Shown: positions 1 to 6,298 of the stretch, piece after piece
How the letters are laid out: each line of letters opens with the position of its first letter
How positions within the stretch are numbered: the stretch's first letter is position 1
From: Pseudomonadota bacterium
GTDB lineage: Bacteria > Pseudomonadota > Gammaproteobacteria > Xanthomonadales > Xanthomonadaceae
Reading direction: 5' to 3'
DNA: 9,688 nucleotides
NCBI GenBank assembly: GCA_023423855.1
Contig: JAFAEU010000308.1
Span: 1-9,688, forward strand
Position numbers and translations under genes: made by a program
The notes under the pieces: model-generated
Seen by the model: the letters and a program-made list of their open reading frames with translations, nothing else
Databases searched by the model: none
Told to the model about the DNA's origin: nothing

Positions 1-3
1 GGG

Positions 4-492
4 CTAGCCCGGCGATCCGTCCATCAGCCGGTCCAGCGCCCAGGTGTCGAGGAAGGCGGTGACCCGCACCACCTTCCCGTCCGCGAACGCCATGTGCCAT
101 GCGTAGTGGTTGGCGTACCCGCCGCCCTCACGGGTCGTCGCACTGCCTTCCCAGAGCACCACCACCGCGTCTTCCTGTGCGACGAGGTGCCTGACCACCG
201 GCGTGATCGGCGTCGCCAGCCGGGCATTGATCGGCTGCACGGCGCGGTCGAGGAACGCCTGGCGGGAGGCGTAGGTCCCGGACACCGGGCTGGCGCCGGC
301 GACCGTCCAGACGACATCCTCGTGCAGCAGCTCGAAGACGCTTCCGCGACCCTGCCGCCAGTCTTCGAACGCCTCGCGCACCAGGCGGGCGTTCGCGGCG
401 GCGAGGTCGCCGGTGTTGGTGGCCGCGCCGGCCGCCGCCAGCGACAGCAGGAGCGGTGCCGCCACCCGCGCGGCAGCGAGTGCCGGCCTCAT
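4..492 (-). CDS. Exported NTF2/SnoaL-like small protein
   Basis: The product is 162 aa. Residues 1-24 form a signal peptide: a short basic start (R3, R9), a hydrophobic Ala/Leu core, and AGA/GAA cleavage options near residue 24. There is no lipobox cysteine, so export to the periplasm by Sec is inferred. Residues 28-155 read like the NTF2/SnoaL (ketosteroid-isomerase-like) alpha+beta cone fold: an N-terminal helix (ANARLVREAFEDWRQG), the typical LLHEDVVWTVAG segment, then strands VVVLWEGSAT, YAWHMAFADGKVVRVTAFLDT. These folds bind small hydrophobic molecules or act as isomerases or hydrolases; the substrate cannot be read here. The start is the ATG at 490-492, with a good Shine-Dalgarno AGGAG at 499-503 six bases before it. 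The ATG overlaps the stop of the upstream dehydrogenase (ATGA), so the two are probably cotranslated. The family call is fairly sure; the function is unknown. Confidence 0.8.
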   Translation of the reverse strand: MRPALAAARVAAPLLLSLAAAGAATNTGDLAAANARLVREAFEDWRQGRGSVFELLHEDVVWTVAGASPVSGTYASRQAFLDRAVQPINARLATPITPVVRHLVAQEDAVVVLWEGSATTREGGGYANHYAWHMAFADGKVVRVTAFLDTWALDRLMDGSPG

Positions 493-1223
493 GCCGGGCT
501 CCTGAGCGGGCGGACCACGATGTCGGTGGTGTCGACGTCGGCCGGCTGCGCGATGGCGTGGGCAATCGCATGGGCGATCGCCTCGGGCTTGAGTGCGATC
601 TGGCGGAACGCATCGATCGCCTTCGCCGTTTCGGCATGGGTGATGGTGTGCGCCAGCTCGGATTCGACGACGCCGGGGTAGACGCAGGTGACGCGGACCG
701 TGTCGCTCTCCATCCGCAACCCGTCCGAGATCGCGCGCACGGCGTACTTGGTGGCGCAATACACCGCGGCGGTGGGCATCACGTACAGCCCGCCGATGGA
801 CGAGACATTGACCACGTGGCCCTGCCCGCGCGACCGCATCGCCGGCAGCACGGCGGCGATGCCGTGCAGTACGCCGCGGATGTTCACGTCGATCATCGTG
901 TCCCATTCGTCCAGCTTCAGTGCGGCGATCGGCGAGAGCGGCATCACGCCGGCGTTGTTCACCAGCACGTCGATGCGGCCGAAGCGCTCCAGCGCACGGT
1001 CGGCGAAGGCCTGCACGTCCTCCCGCGAGGTCACGTCCAGCGCATGGGCGGAGGCGGCGCCGCCGTTGGCGTTGATCCCGTCGGCAAGGGCCCGGAGCCT
1101 GTCGTTGCGGCGTGCGCCGAGCACGACGGTAGCGCCGTGCGCGGCGAGCACCCGGGCGGTGGCCTCGCCGATGCCGCTGCTGGCGCCGGTGATCAGTACG
1201 ACCTTGCTGGCGATGCTGTCCAT
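489..1223 (-). CDS. Short-chain dehydrogenase/reductase (classical SDR, YdfG/COG4221-like)
   Basis: The product is 244 aa, the usual length for a classical SDR. Visible motifs in order are the nucleotide-binding TGASSGIG (12-19), a GARR basic pair (R38-R39) that favours NADPH over NADH, LDV (62-64), NNAG (89-92), N114, the catalytic Ser142 in NVSSIGG, and YxxxK (Y155, K159). The tail (IAQPADVDTTDIVVRP) resembles the COG4221 group of cytoplasmic alcohol or hydroxy-acid dehydrogenases of uncertain substrate. The ATG at 1223 was chosen because the Rossmann strand begins seven residues later, as in homologues; an in-frame ATG at 1292 would add 23 unlikely residues and run into the promoter region. 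A weak GGAA precedes the ATG. The gene is divergent from the LysR regulator, which probably controls it, and it overlaps the exported NTF2-like gene by 4 bp. Residues 215-225 carry a small AHAI repeat. A TAGGGT hexamer on the minus strand (1256-1261) is a possible -10 element, without a convincing -35. Confidence 0.93.
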   Translation of the reverse strand: MDSIASKVVLITGASSGIGEATARVLAAHGATVVLGARRNDRLRALADGINANGGAASAHALDVTSREDVQAFADRALERFGRIDVLVNNAGVMPLSPIAALKLDEWDTMIDVNIRGVLHGIAAVLPAMRSRGQGHVVNVSSIGGLYVMPTAAVYCATKYAVRAISDGLRMESDTVRVTCVYPGVVESELAHTITHAETAKAIDAFRQIALKPEAIAHAIAHAIAQPADVDTTDIVVRPLRSPA

Positions 1224-1303
1224 GGGGAATTCCAGGCGTGTTTGGAGGTGGAACCACCCTAGGGACCCTGTGGCGTCGATAGAAGACGTCAATCACTGAC
1301 CGC

Positions 1304-1326
1304 ATTGGTTAGACTTGCTAATCAAT
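1304..1326. promoter_or_regulatory. Probable LysR-type operator overlapping the regulator start codon
   Basis: Arms ATTGGTTAG (1304-1312) and CTAATCAAT (1318-1326) are inverted repeats matching at 8 of 9 positions around a 5-base spacer. The core TTAG-N5-CTAA (1309-1321) has exactly the T-N11-A layout of LysR-family binding sites. It lies in the 101-bp divergent region between the SDR and the LysR gene, and its right arm reaches into the regulator's ATG. A second, weaker dyad, GTCA-N5-TGAC (1288-1300), sits just upstream and could be an accessory site. Binding by the neighbouring regulator, with autorepression and control of the SDR gene, is inferred from the family's usual arrangement. Confidence 0.7.
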
Positions 1327-2221
1327 GGGCCCGGACCTCAATCTCCTGCGCATGTTCCTGGCCGTGGCCGAGGCATCGAGCTTCCGGGCCGCGGCCGACG
1401 CGCTGGGCGTCACGCGCTCGGCGGTGAGCCAAGGCATCCGCCGGCTCGAAGACGGCCTCGGCGTGGCGCTGGTGCAGCGCTCCACGCGCAGCGTCCGCCT
1501 CACCGAAGCCGGCGCCCGCCTGCACCGGCAGGTGGCCATGCCGCTCAGGACGGTGGGCGCCGCGCTCGAGGACGTGGTGGACGACGGGCCGCCGCGCGGC
1601 CTGCTGCGCGTCACCGTGACCTCGATCGCCGAGCGCTTCCTGTCCGGGCCGCTGGTGGCCGCCTTCGCCGAGGCCCATCCCGGGATCACGCTCGACGTGA
1701 CCGTGAGCGACGACGAGTCCGACATCGTCGCCGCGGGCTTCGACGCCGGGGTGCGCCTGGGCGAGGTCATCGAGCAGGACATGGTGGCCGTGCCGCTGAC
1801 CGGCCTGCAGCGACAGGTGGCCGTGGCCGCGCCGGCGTACCTCGAGAAGCACGGCGCGCCTGCGCATCCCCGCGACCTCGTCCACCACCGCTGCATCGGC
1901 TGGAGGCCTGCGCCCGGCGTGGCGCCCTACCGCTGGGAGTTCGCCGAGGACGGCCGGGACTTCGACGTGGCCGTCAATCCGCAGGTCACGACCAACGACA
2001 TGCTGCTGATGGTGCGCACCGCGCTCGCCGGCGGCGGCGTCACCTTCGGCATCGAGGAAACCTTCCGGCCGTGGCTGGACTCGGGGCGGCTGGTGTCACT
2101 GCTCGCCGACTACTTGCCGCCCTTCCAGGGCTTCTATCTTTACTACCCGAGCCGCCACAACCAGCCGCCGAAGCTGCGTGCGCTGATCGAGCACGTCAGG
2201 GCGTTCCGGGCGTTGGCGTAG
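1325..2221 (+). CDS. LysR-family transcriptional regulator
   Basis: The product is 298 aa, the normal length for LysR regulators. The N-terminal winged helix-turn-helix covers about residues 4-63 (LNLLRMFLAVAEASSF, RAAADALGVTRSAVSQGIRRLE, then the wing RSTRSVRLTEAG). A linker helix follows to about residue 88, then a periplasmic-binding-like effector domain from about residue 91 (GLLRVTVTSIAERFL) to the end, of the type seen in CrgA/AaeR-like members. The ATG at 1325 is the only sensible start: an in-frame TAA at 1319-1321 rules out any earlier one, and the next ATG (residue 10) would cut the helix-turn-helix. No Shine-Dalgarno precedes it, so the mRNA may be leaderless; a possible -10 TAGACT lies at 1310-1315. 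The gene is divergent from the SDR/NTF2-like pair, its most likely target. The effector is unknown. Confidence 0.93.
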   Translation: MGPDLNLLRMFLAVAEASSFRAAADALGVTRSAVSQGIRRLEDGLGVALVQRSTRSVRLTEAGARLHRQVAMPLRTVGAALEDVVDDGPPRGLLRVTVTSIAERFLSGPLVAAFAEAHPGITLDVTVSDDESDIVAAGFDAGVRLGEVIEQDMVAVPLTGLQRQVAVAAPAYLEKHGAPAHPRDLVHHRCIGWRPAPGVAPYRWEFAEDGRDFDVAVNPQVTTNDMLLMVRTALAGGGVTFGIEETFRPWLDSGRLVSLLADYLPPFQGFYLYYPSRHNQPPKLRALIEHVRAFRALA

Positions 2222-2267
2222 GGCGGCTTCGGCCACGGGCGGACGGGGATGTCCCGGGCCGATGCCC

Positions 2268-4160
2268 CTAACCCGCCAGCAAGCGATTCATCCGCTGCAC
2301 GAACGCGGCCGGATCCGGCAGGGATGCGCCCGCCGTCAGCTCGGCCTGCTCGAGCAGCAGCGTCGCGAGATCGGTCGCGCGCGCTTGGTCGGTTTCGGCC
2401 TCGATCTTCTGCAGCAGCGGGTGCCGCGGGTTGACCTCCAGCGTGGGCTTGCTCTCCGGCACGTCCTGGCCGGCCTCGCGCAGCAGGTGCGCCAGGTGCG
2501 GGGCCATCTCGTAGTCCGACAGGGCCAGGCACGAGGGCGAGTCGGTCAGGCGCGCGGACACGCGCACGTCCTCGATGCGTTCGCCCAGCAGGCCCTTGAG
2601 TTTCTCCAGCAGCGGTGCGGCGGTCCTGGTGGCTTCCTCCTGCTTTGCCTTGTCGGCGGCGTCCAGCGGCAGTTCGCCCTTGGCGACGTGGCGCAGCGGC
2701 TTGCTGGCGTATTCGCGCAGGTGGCCGAGCATCCATTCGTCGATGCGGTCGGACATCAGCAGCACCTCGATGTCCTTGGCGCGGAAGGCCTCGAGCTGCG
2801 GACTGCCGGCGGCGGCGCGGTGGCCGTCGGCGGTGATGTACCAGATCGCGTCCTGGCCCGGCGCCATGCGGCCGACGTAGTCGTCCAGCGAGACGGTCTG
2901 CGCCGCGCCTTCGCCCCTGGTCGAGGCGAAGCGCAGCAGTTTCGCGATGCGCTCGCGGTTGCCGTGGTCCTCGACTATGCCCTCCTTGAGCGTGTTGCCG
3001 AAGGCCTTGAGGAAGGCGGCGAACTTCGCCGGCTCGTCGCGCGAGAGCTTCTCGATCAGATCCAGCACGCGCTTCACGCAGGCGCCCCTGATGCGCTCGA
3101 GCTGGCGGTTGTGCTGCAGGAGTTCGCGGCTGACGTTGAGCGGCAGGTCGTCGGCGTCGACCACGCCGCGCACGAAGCGCAGGTAGCTGGGCAGCAGTTC
3201 CTCGGCGGCGTCCATGATGAAGACGCGCTTGATGTACAGCTTCAGGCCCTTGCGCTCGTCGCGCCCGCCCATCATCAGGTCGAACGGCGGCTGCGAGGGC
3301 AGGTAGAGCAGGGTGGTGAAGCTCTGGCTGCCCTCGACGCGGTTGTGGGTCCAGGCCGCGGCGTCGTTGAAGTCATGGCCGAGCGACTTGTAGAAATTCT
3401 GGTATTCCTCGTCGGTGATCTCCGACTTCGGGCGCGTCCACAGCGCGGAGGCGTCGTTGGCGGTTTCCCATTCGGGCGCGGCGTCGGGCTTCGCCTCGTC
3501 GTCGCCGGCGAACGGCGCTTCCTTCGGCATGCGGATCGGGAAGGCGACGTGGTCGGAGTACTTGCGCACCAGCGAGCGCAGCTTCCAGCCGTCGAGGAAC
3601 CCGTCCTCGTCCGCCTTCAGGTGCAGCACCACGGTGGTGCCGCGTTCGGGCAGCACGGCCGATTCCAGCGCGTACTCGCCGCGGCCGTCGCTCTCCCACT
3701 TCACGCCGGCCTCCGGCGCGTCGCCGGCGCGGCGGGTGAGCACGGTCACGCGGTCGGCGACCACGAAGGCCGAGTAGAAGCCCACGCCGAACTGGCCGAT
3801 CAGGCGGGCGTCGGCCTTCTGCTCGCCGCTCATGGCCTCCAGGAAGCGGCGGGTGCCGGAGCTGGCGATGCTGCCGAGGTTGGCCACCACCTCGTCGCGG
3901 TTCATGCCGATGCCGGTGTCGCGGAGGGTGATGGTGCGGGCGTCCTTGTCCCAGCCGACGTCGATGTGCAGTTCGCCGTCGCCGGCCAGCAGGTCCGGCT
4001 GCGCGATCGCCTCGAAGCGCAGCTTGTCGCAGGCGTCGGAGGCGTTGGAGATCAGCTCGCGCAGGAAGATTTCCTTGTGCGAGTACAGCGAGTGCGTCAC
4101 CAGGTGCAGGACCTGGGCGACTTCGGCTTCGAACTTGCGGGTTTCGGCGGTCGTGGTCAT
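2268..4160 (-). CDS. htpG: Molecular chaperone HtpG (bacterial Hsp90)
   Basis: The product is 630 aa, close to the 624 aa of E. coli HtpG. This is the cytosolic ATP-driven dimeric chaperone that remodels client proteins, often with DnaK. The N-terminal GHKL ATPase domain shows ELISNASDACDKLRF (catalytic E35, Mg-binding N39), DTGIGM (81-86), the lid segment NLGSIASSGT (94-103) and IGQFGVGFYSAF (121-132). The middle domain contains LYLPSQPPFDLM, LYIKRVFIMD and LRFVRGVVDADDLPLNVSRE, all conserved in Hsp90. The C-terminal dimerisation part ends with EVNPRHPLLQKI and a short variable tail; the eukaryotic MEEVD tail is absent, as expected for bacteria. The ATG at 4160 gives MTTTAETRKFEAEV, a typical HtpG start; a weak GGAAC lies upstream. 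A good sigma-32 promoter is found 37-64 bases upstream, so heat-shock induction is expected. It is convergent with the LysR gene across 46 bp that hold no clear terminator. Confidence 0.98.
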   Translation of the reverse strand: MTTTAETRKFEAEVAQVLHLVTHSLYSHKEIFLRELISNASDACDKLRFEAIAQPDLLAGDGELHIDVGWDKDARTITLRDTGIGMNRDEVVANLGSIASSGTRRFLEAMSGEQKADARLIGQFGVGFYSAFVVADRVTVLTRRAGDAPEAGVKWESDGRGEYALESAVLPERGTTVVLHLKADEDGFLDGWKLRSLVRKYSDHVAFPIRMPKEAPFAGDDEAKPDAAPEWETANDASALWTRPKSEITDEEYQNFYKSLGHDFNDAAAWTHNRVEGSQSFTTLLYLPSQPPFDLMMGGRDERKGLKLYIKRVFIMDAAEELLPSYLRFVRGVVDADDLPLNVSRELLQHNRQLERIRGACVKRVLDLIEKLSRDEPAKFAAFLKAFGNTLKEGIVEDHGNRERIAKLLRFASTRGEGAAQTVSLDDYVGRMAPGQDAIWYITADGHRAAAGSPQLEAFRAKDIEVLLMSDRIDEWMLGHLREYASKPLRHVAKGELPLDAADKAKQEEATRTAAPLLEKLKGLLGERIEDVRVSARLTDSPSCLALSDYEMAPHLAHLLREAGQDVPESKPTLEVNPRHPLLQKIEAETDQARATDLATLLLEQAELTAGASLPDPAAFVQRMNRLLAG

Positions 4161-4196
4161 GGCAAGGTTCCGTTGCGTGGCCAGGGCAGTCGCGGG

Positions 4197-4224
4197 ATAT
4201 GCGTGCCGCGGCGGTGATTTCAAG
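4197..4224 (-). promoter_or_regulatory. Sigma-32 (heat-shock) promoter of htpG
   Basis: On the minus strand the -35 element CTTGAAA (4224 to 4218) matches the sigma-32 consensus at all seven positions. After a 13-base spacer comes ACGCATAT (4204 to 4197), matching 5 of the 7 fixed positions of CCCCATNT. The spacer is within the range accepted by RpoH in E. coli. The predicted transcript start is near 4190, giving a 5' leader of about 30 bases before the htpG ATG. Family knowledge (htpG is a classic RpoH target) and position support it. Confidence 0.8.
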
Positions 4225-4249
4225 CGCCGCGTGGGAACAGATGCGGCTT

Positions 4250-4277
4250 TTGGCGGATCGATCGGCCGGTGTATCGT
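4250..4277 (+). promoter_or_regulatory. Sigma-70-like promoter of the DUF1905 gene, predicted leaderless
   Basis: TTGGCG (4250-4255) and TATCGT (4272-4277) are separated by 16 bases, each matching 4 of 6 positions of the -35 and -10 consensus. The -10 ends six bases before the ATG at 4284, so the expected start point falls on or next to that ATG. This agrees with the lack of any Shine-Dalgarno. It sits back to back with the htpG heat-shock promoter, with 25 bases between the two -35 elements. Confidence 0.5.
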
Positions 4278-4283
4278 TCTGCC

Positions 4284-4835
4284 ATGGGAAAGGACACCGG
4301 CACGATCCGATTCAAGGCGAAGCTGCTGCGCCCGGCGCAGCCGAAGGGTGCGGCGTGGGCGTTCTTCGTCCTGCCCGCCGCGGCCAGCGCGAAGCTGCCG
4401 ACGCGCAGCATGGTCACCGTCGACGGCATGCTTGAAGGGCAGCCGTTCCAGGCCACGCTGGAGCCGGATGGCGAAGGCAGTCACTGGCTGAGGGTGGACA
4501 AGGCGCTGCGCGAAGCGGCGGGCGCGGACTTCGGCGATACCGTCGCGCTGGAGATCGCACCGGTGGACGTGGAACCCGAACCCAGTGTGCCGCCTGATAT
4601 CCGCAAGGCGCTGGCCGGTCATCCGGCGGCGAAGGCGCAGTGGACCAGCCTCACGCCGGTGGCGCGACGCGACTGGATCCACTGGATCACCTCGGGCAAG
4701 AAGGCCGAGACGCGGGTGAAGCGCATCGGCACCGCCTGCGACATGCTCGCGTCGGGCAAGCGCCGCGCCTGCTGCTTCGACCGGTCGGGGATGTACAGCA
4801 AGGGCAACATGGGCGCGCCCGTGGCTGCGGAATAG
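4284..4835 (+). CDS. DUF1905 / YdeI (OmdA)-type protein
   Basis: The product is 183 aa, with no signal peptide or membrane segment, so probably cytosolic. Residues 5-95 look like a DUF1905 beta-barrel domain (GTIRFKAKLLRP, GAAWAFFVLP, ALREAAGADFGDTVALEIAPV). Residues 100-183 look like the OmdA/YdeI helical domain ('bacteriocin-protection'): PPDIRKALAG, WTSLTPVARRDWIHWI, SGKKAETRVKRI, ACDMLASGKRRACCF, ending in SKGNMGAPVAAE. YdeI-type proteins have been linked to resistance to polymyxin and bacteriocins in enterics, but the biochemical role is not known and should not be assumed here. A paired cysteine (C163-C164) is a visible oddity. The ATG at 4284 is preferred over an in-frame GTG at 4269, because the latter lies upstream of the predicted transcript start and homologues begin with MGKDTGTIRF-like sequence. 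The gene is divergent from htpG and convergent with the glycosyltransferase. Confidence 0.88.
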   Translation: MGKDTGTIRFKAKLLRPAQPKGAAWAFFVLPAAASAKLPTRSMVTVDGMLEGQPFQATLEPDGEGSHWLRVDKALREAAGADFGDTVALEIAPVDVEPEPSVPPDIRKALAGHPAAKAQWTSLTPVARRDWIHWITSGKKAETRVKRIGTACDMLASGKRRACCFDRSGMYSKGNMGAPVAAE

Positions 4836-4929
4836 ACTTCCCCGCGCGAAGCCAGCGGTCTTGACGGTTGCTGTTCTCGAAGAGCCTGTCGCTTGTCGTG
4901 CAGGCGAGGGGCGATCCTGCCTTTATCGT

Positions 4930-4951
4930 CATCCCAGCTTTCGCTGGGATG
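4930..4951. repeat. REP-like hairpin (CATCCCAGC / GCTGGGATG)
   Basis: CATCCCAGC (4930-4938) and GCTGGGATG (4943-4951) form a perfect 9-bp stem. The 4-base loop reads TTTC on the plus strand and GAAA on the minus strand, i.e. a GNRA tetraloop in minus-strand RNA. This resembles the short intergenic palindromes common in Xanthomonadaceae and other proteobacteria, whose reverse reading gives the spurious peptide HPSESWD. There is no T-tract, so it is not a classic terminator, though it could protect or end transcripts between the convergent genes. Confidence 0.7.
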
Positions 4952-4980
4952 GCGACTGACAGGAATGGCGACTGACAGGA
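4949..4980. repeat. Perfect tandem repeat, 2 x 16 bp
   Basis: ATGGCGACTGACAGGA occurs at 4949-4964 and again immediately at 4965-4980 with no mismatch. The first copy starts inside the right arm of the CATCCC hairpin, so the duplicated unit includes a hairpin edge. A degenerate trace (ATGGCTGAC, about 5000-5008) follows. It is noncoding and lies between the convergent DUF1905 and glycosyltransferase genes. Confidence 0.85.
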
Positions 4981-5023
4981 ACGACGGTTGGCGGGAGTGA
5001 TGGCTGACGCGGATGCTTCCGGG

Positions 5024-5038
5024 AAAACCTCCGGGAGG
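5024..5038 (-). terminator. Weak candidate terminator of the glycosyltransferase gene
   Basis: Read on the minus strand, CCTC-CCG-GAGG (5038 to 5028) is a short 4-bp stem followed at once by TTTT (5027 to 5024), 43 bases past the glycosyltransferase stop. The stem and T-run are short, so this is only a candidate. The remainder of the 4836-5080 gap holds repeats and no gene that I can support. Confidence 0.22.
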
Positions 5039-5064
5039 CATCGTGACTGAGGCCGCTCCTGTGG

Positions 5065-5089
5065 GGCCGGTAGTTCCGGTTTACCGGCC
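5065..5089. repeat. Stem-loop over the glycosyltransferase stop codon
   Basis: GGCCGGTA (5065-5072) and TACCGGCC (5082-5089) form a perfect 8-bp stem with a 9-base loop. One arm contains the last codons of the glycosyltransferase, and the stop codon (5081-5083) is at the loop edge. No T-run follows on either strand. It may stabilise the 3' end of the message. Just beside it, GCCGCTCCTG (5052-5061) resembles half of the REP-like arm found at the right end of the window. Confidence 0.5.
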
Positions 5090-6286
5090 GCTTGAGGCGT
5101 ACCTTTCCACCAGTGCCACGCCGGCCGCGAGGCCGTCCTCGTGCCGCATCCGTTCGCCGATGCGCGCGGCGTTCTCCCTCGCTGCGGCCGTCCCGGCGAA
5201 CGCGATCGCCTCGCCCAGCTTCGCCGCGGTGATCGAGCTGCCGCGCAGGGCGTGGCGCATGATCCCCGCCGCGCGCAGGCGCGCGCCCCAGAAGAACTGG
5301 TCGCCGGCGAAGGGCACGACGATCGCCGGGACGCCGGCGCGGCAGGTCGAGTGCGTGGTGCCGGAACCGCCGTGGTGGATTGCCATCGACGTGCGCGGCA
5401 GCAGCCAGTCGTGCGGGACGTTGCCGACGACGTGGAAGTTGCCGGGCAGGCACGCGGTGTCGATGCCGCTCCAGCCGGCGCTGAACAGGGCGCGGCGGCC
5501 GTCGACGGCGCCGACCACGGCCTCGAGCAGGCGCGCGCTGTCGAAGCCGGCCATGCTGCCGAAGCCGACGTAGACCGGCGGTTCGCCGGCGTCGAGGAAG
5601 GCGAGCAGGCCTGCGTCCGGCGTCCACGCCTGCGCCAGCGGCGGGATCCACTGGCCGCAGGCGTGGGCGTTGCCGGGCCAGTCGGCCGGCTGCGGCACCA
5701 GCGCGGGGGAGATGCCGTAGAGCATCGGGTGTTCGGTCCACAGCGTCTTGCGCGGCGGCAGGCCGGCGGCGACGCGTGCGCGATTGGTCGCTTTGCGCAG
5801 CAGCTGCCAGGTCAACTGGTTGAACAGCCGGTGGCTGCCGCGGTTGAACGCGCGCGGCGGCGTCAGTGGCAGGAACGGCGCGGCGAATTCGCGCGTGGGC
5901 GTGATCGGGATCAGCATCGCGCCGATGACCGGCACGCCCAGCGCTTCGCCCGCGGACAGGCCGACGAAGGCGGCGAGGCCGGAGACGATGACCGCGTCGC
6001 AGCCGCGCCCCCGGTCGAGCGCCTGGCGCAGCCAGTCGTCGGTGTGCCTGTTGGCGAGTCGGCCGAGGTTGCGGGTGATGTCGCGCATCGCGCCGTCGGC
6101 GGCGAGCGCGGCGCGGATGTCGCCGGCGAGCGCGCCGCAGGGCACGCCCAGCGCCTGCGCGCCGCCGAGCGTGGAGACATCGGCGAGCAGTTCGACTTTG
6201 TGCCCGGCCTGCATCAGCGCGTGGCCGAGCGCGGCGAGCGGGCGGGTGTCGCCTTCGGTGCCGTAGGTGAGCAGCAGCAGTCGCAT
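5081..6286 (-). CDS. GT1-family glycosyltransferase (UGT/MGT-like, COG1819)
   Basis: The product is 401 aa, the usual length for GT-B fold enzymes that move a sugar from a nucleotide donor to a lipophilic acceptor (sterol, macrolide, glycopeptide or rhamnolipid types). The N-terminal acceptor domain starts with MRLLLLTYGTEGDTRPLAALG; D13 is at the place of the catalytic Asp of GtfA/GtfB-type enzymes. The C-terminal donor domain begins near residue 236 with VYVGFGSM (238-245) and has the signature HHGGSGTTH (304-312) followed by AGVPAIVVPFAGDQFFWG (317-334), where D329-Q330 should contact the sugar. There is no signal peptide or membrane helix. The ATG at 6286 was chosen because the first beta strand begins at once, as is normal; an ATG at 6331 would add 15 residues. 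TACCCT (6293-6298, minus) sits six bases before the ATG and may be a -10 of a leaderless transcript. No acceptor-synthesis genes are adjacent, so the acceptor is unknown. The 230-bp gap to the divergent TlpA-like gene shows no gene. Confidence 0.92.
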   Translation of the reverse strand: MRLLLLTYGTEGDTRPLAALGHALMQAGHKVELLADVSTLGGAQALGVPCGALAGDIRAALAADGAMRDITRNLGRLANRHTDDWLRQALDRGRGCDAVIVSGLAAFVGLSAGEALGVPVIGAMLIPITPTREFAAPFLPLTPPRAFNRGSHRLFNQLTWQLLRKATNRARVAAGLPPRKTLWTEHPMLYGISPALVPQPADWPGNAHACGQWIPPLAQAWTPDAGLLAFLDAGEPPVYVGFGSMAGFDSARLLEAVVGAVDGRRALFSAGWSGIDTACLPGNFHVVGNVPHDWLLPRTSMAIHHGGSGTTHSTCRAGVPAIVVPFAGDQFFWGARLRAAGIMRHALRGSSITAAKLGEAIAFAGTAAARENAARIGERMRHEDGLAAGVALVERYASSGR

Positions 6287-6292
6287 GGCGTC

Positions 6293-6298
6293 AGGGTA
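6293..6298 (-). promoter_or_regulatory. Possible -10 element of the glycosyltransferase gene
   Basis: The minus strand reads TACCCT then GACGCC then the ATG at 6286. The TAnnnT hexamer lies six bases before the start codon, the same layout as TATCGT-TCTGCC-ATG of the DUF1905 gene. No convincing -35 is seen and no Shine-Dalgarno is present. This fits a leaderless message but remains inference. Confidence 0.35.

Noticed and set aside
1286..1291. TTGACG on the minus strand as -35 of the SDR gene
   Set aside because: No -10 lies at 16-18 bases; the nearest TAGGGT is 25 bases away, so the pair is not a standard promoter.
4..1305. Single 433-aa minus-strand protein covering both left-end genes
   Set aside because: Only its last 162 residues look like protein; the rest is an Arg-rich off-frame reading of the SDR gene. 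The true start is the ATG at 492.
2222..2267. Terminator between the convergent LysR and htpG genes
   Set aside because: Only short GC dyads are present, with no stable stem followed by a T-run.
2262..4217. Long plus-strand open frame (651 aa) opposite htpG
   Set aside because: It is antisense to a fully conserved htpG and is rich in V/A/G/H/Q/L with no domain, a typical high-GC shadow frame.
4949..4980. CRISPR-like repeat
   Set aside because: Two adjacent 16-base copies without spacers and without cas genes; a simple tandem duplication explains it.
4619..5041. Minus-strand small protein containing HPSESWD
   Set aside because: This peptide is the well-known false translation of the CATCCC-type intergenic palindrome, and the frame then runs antisense into the DUF1905 gene.
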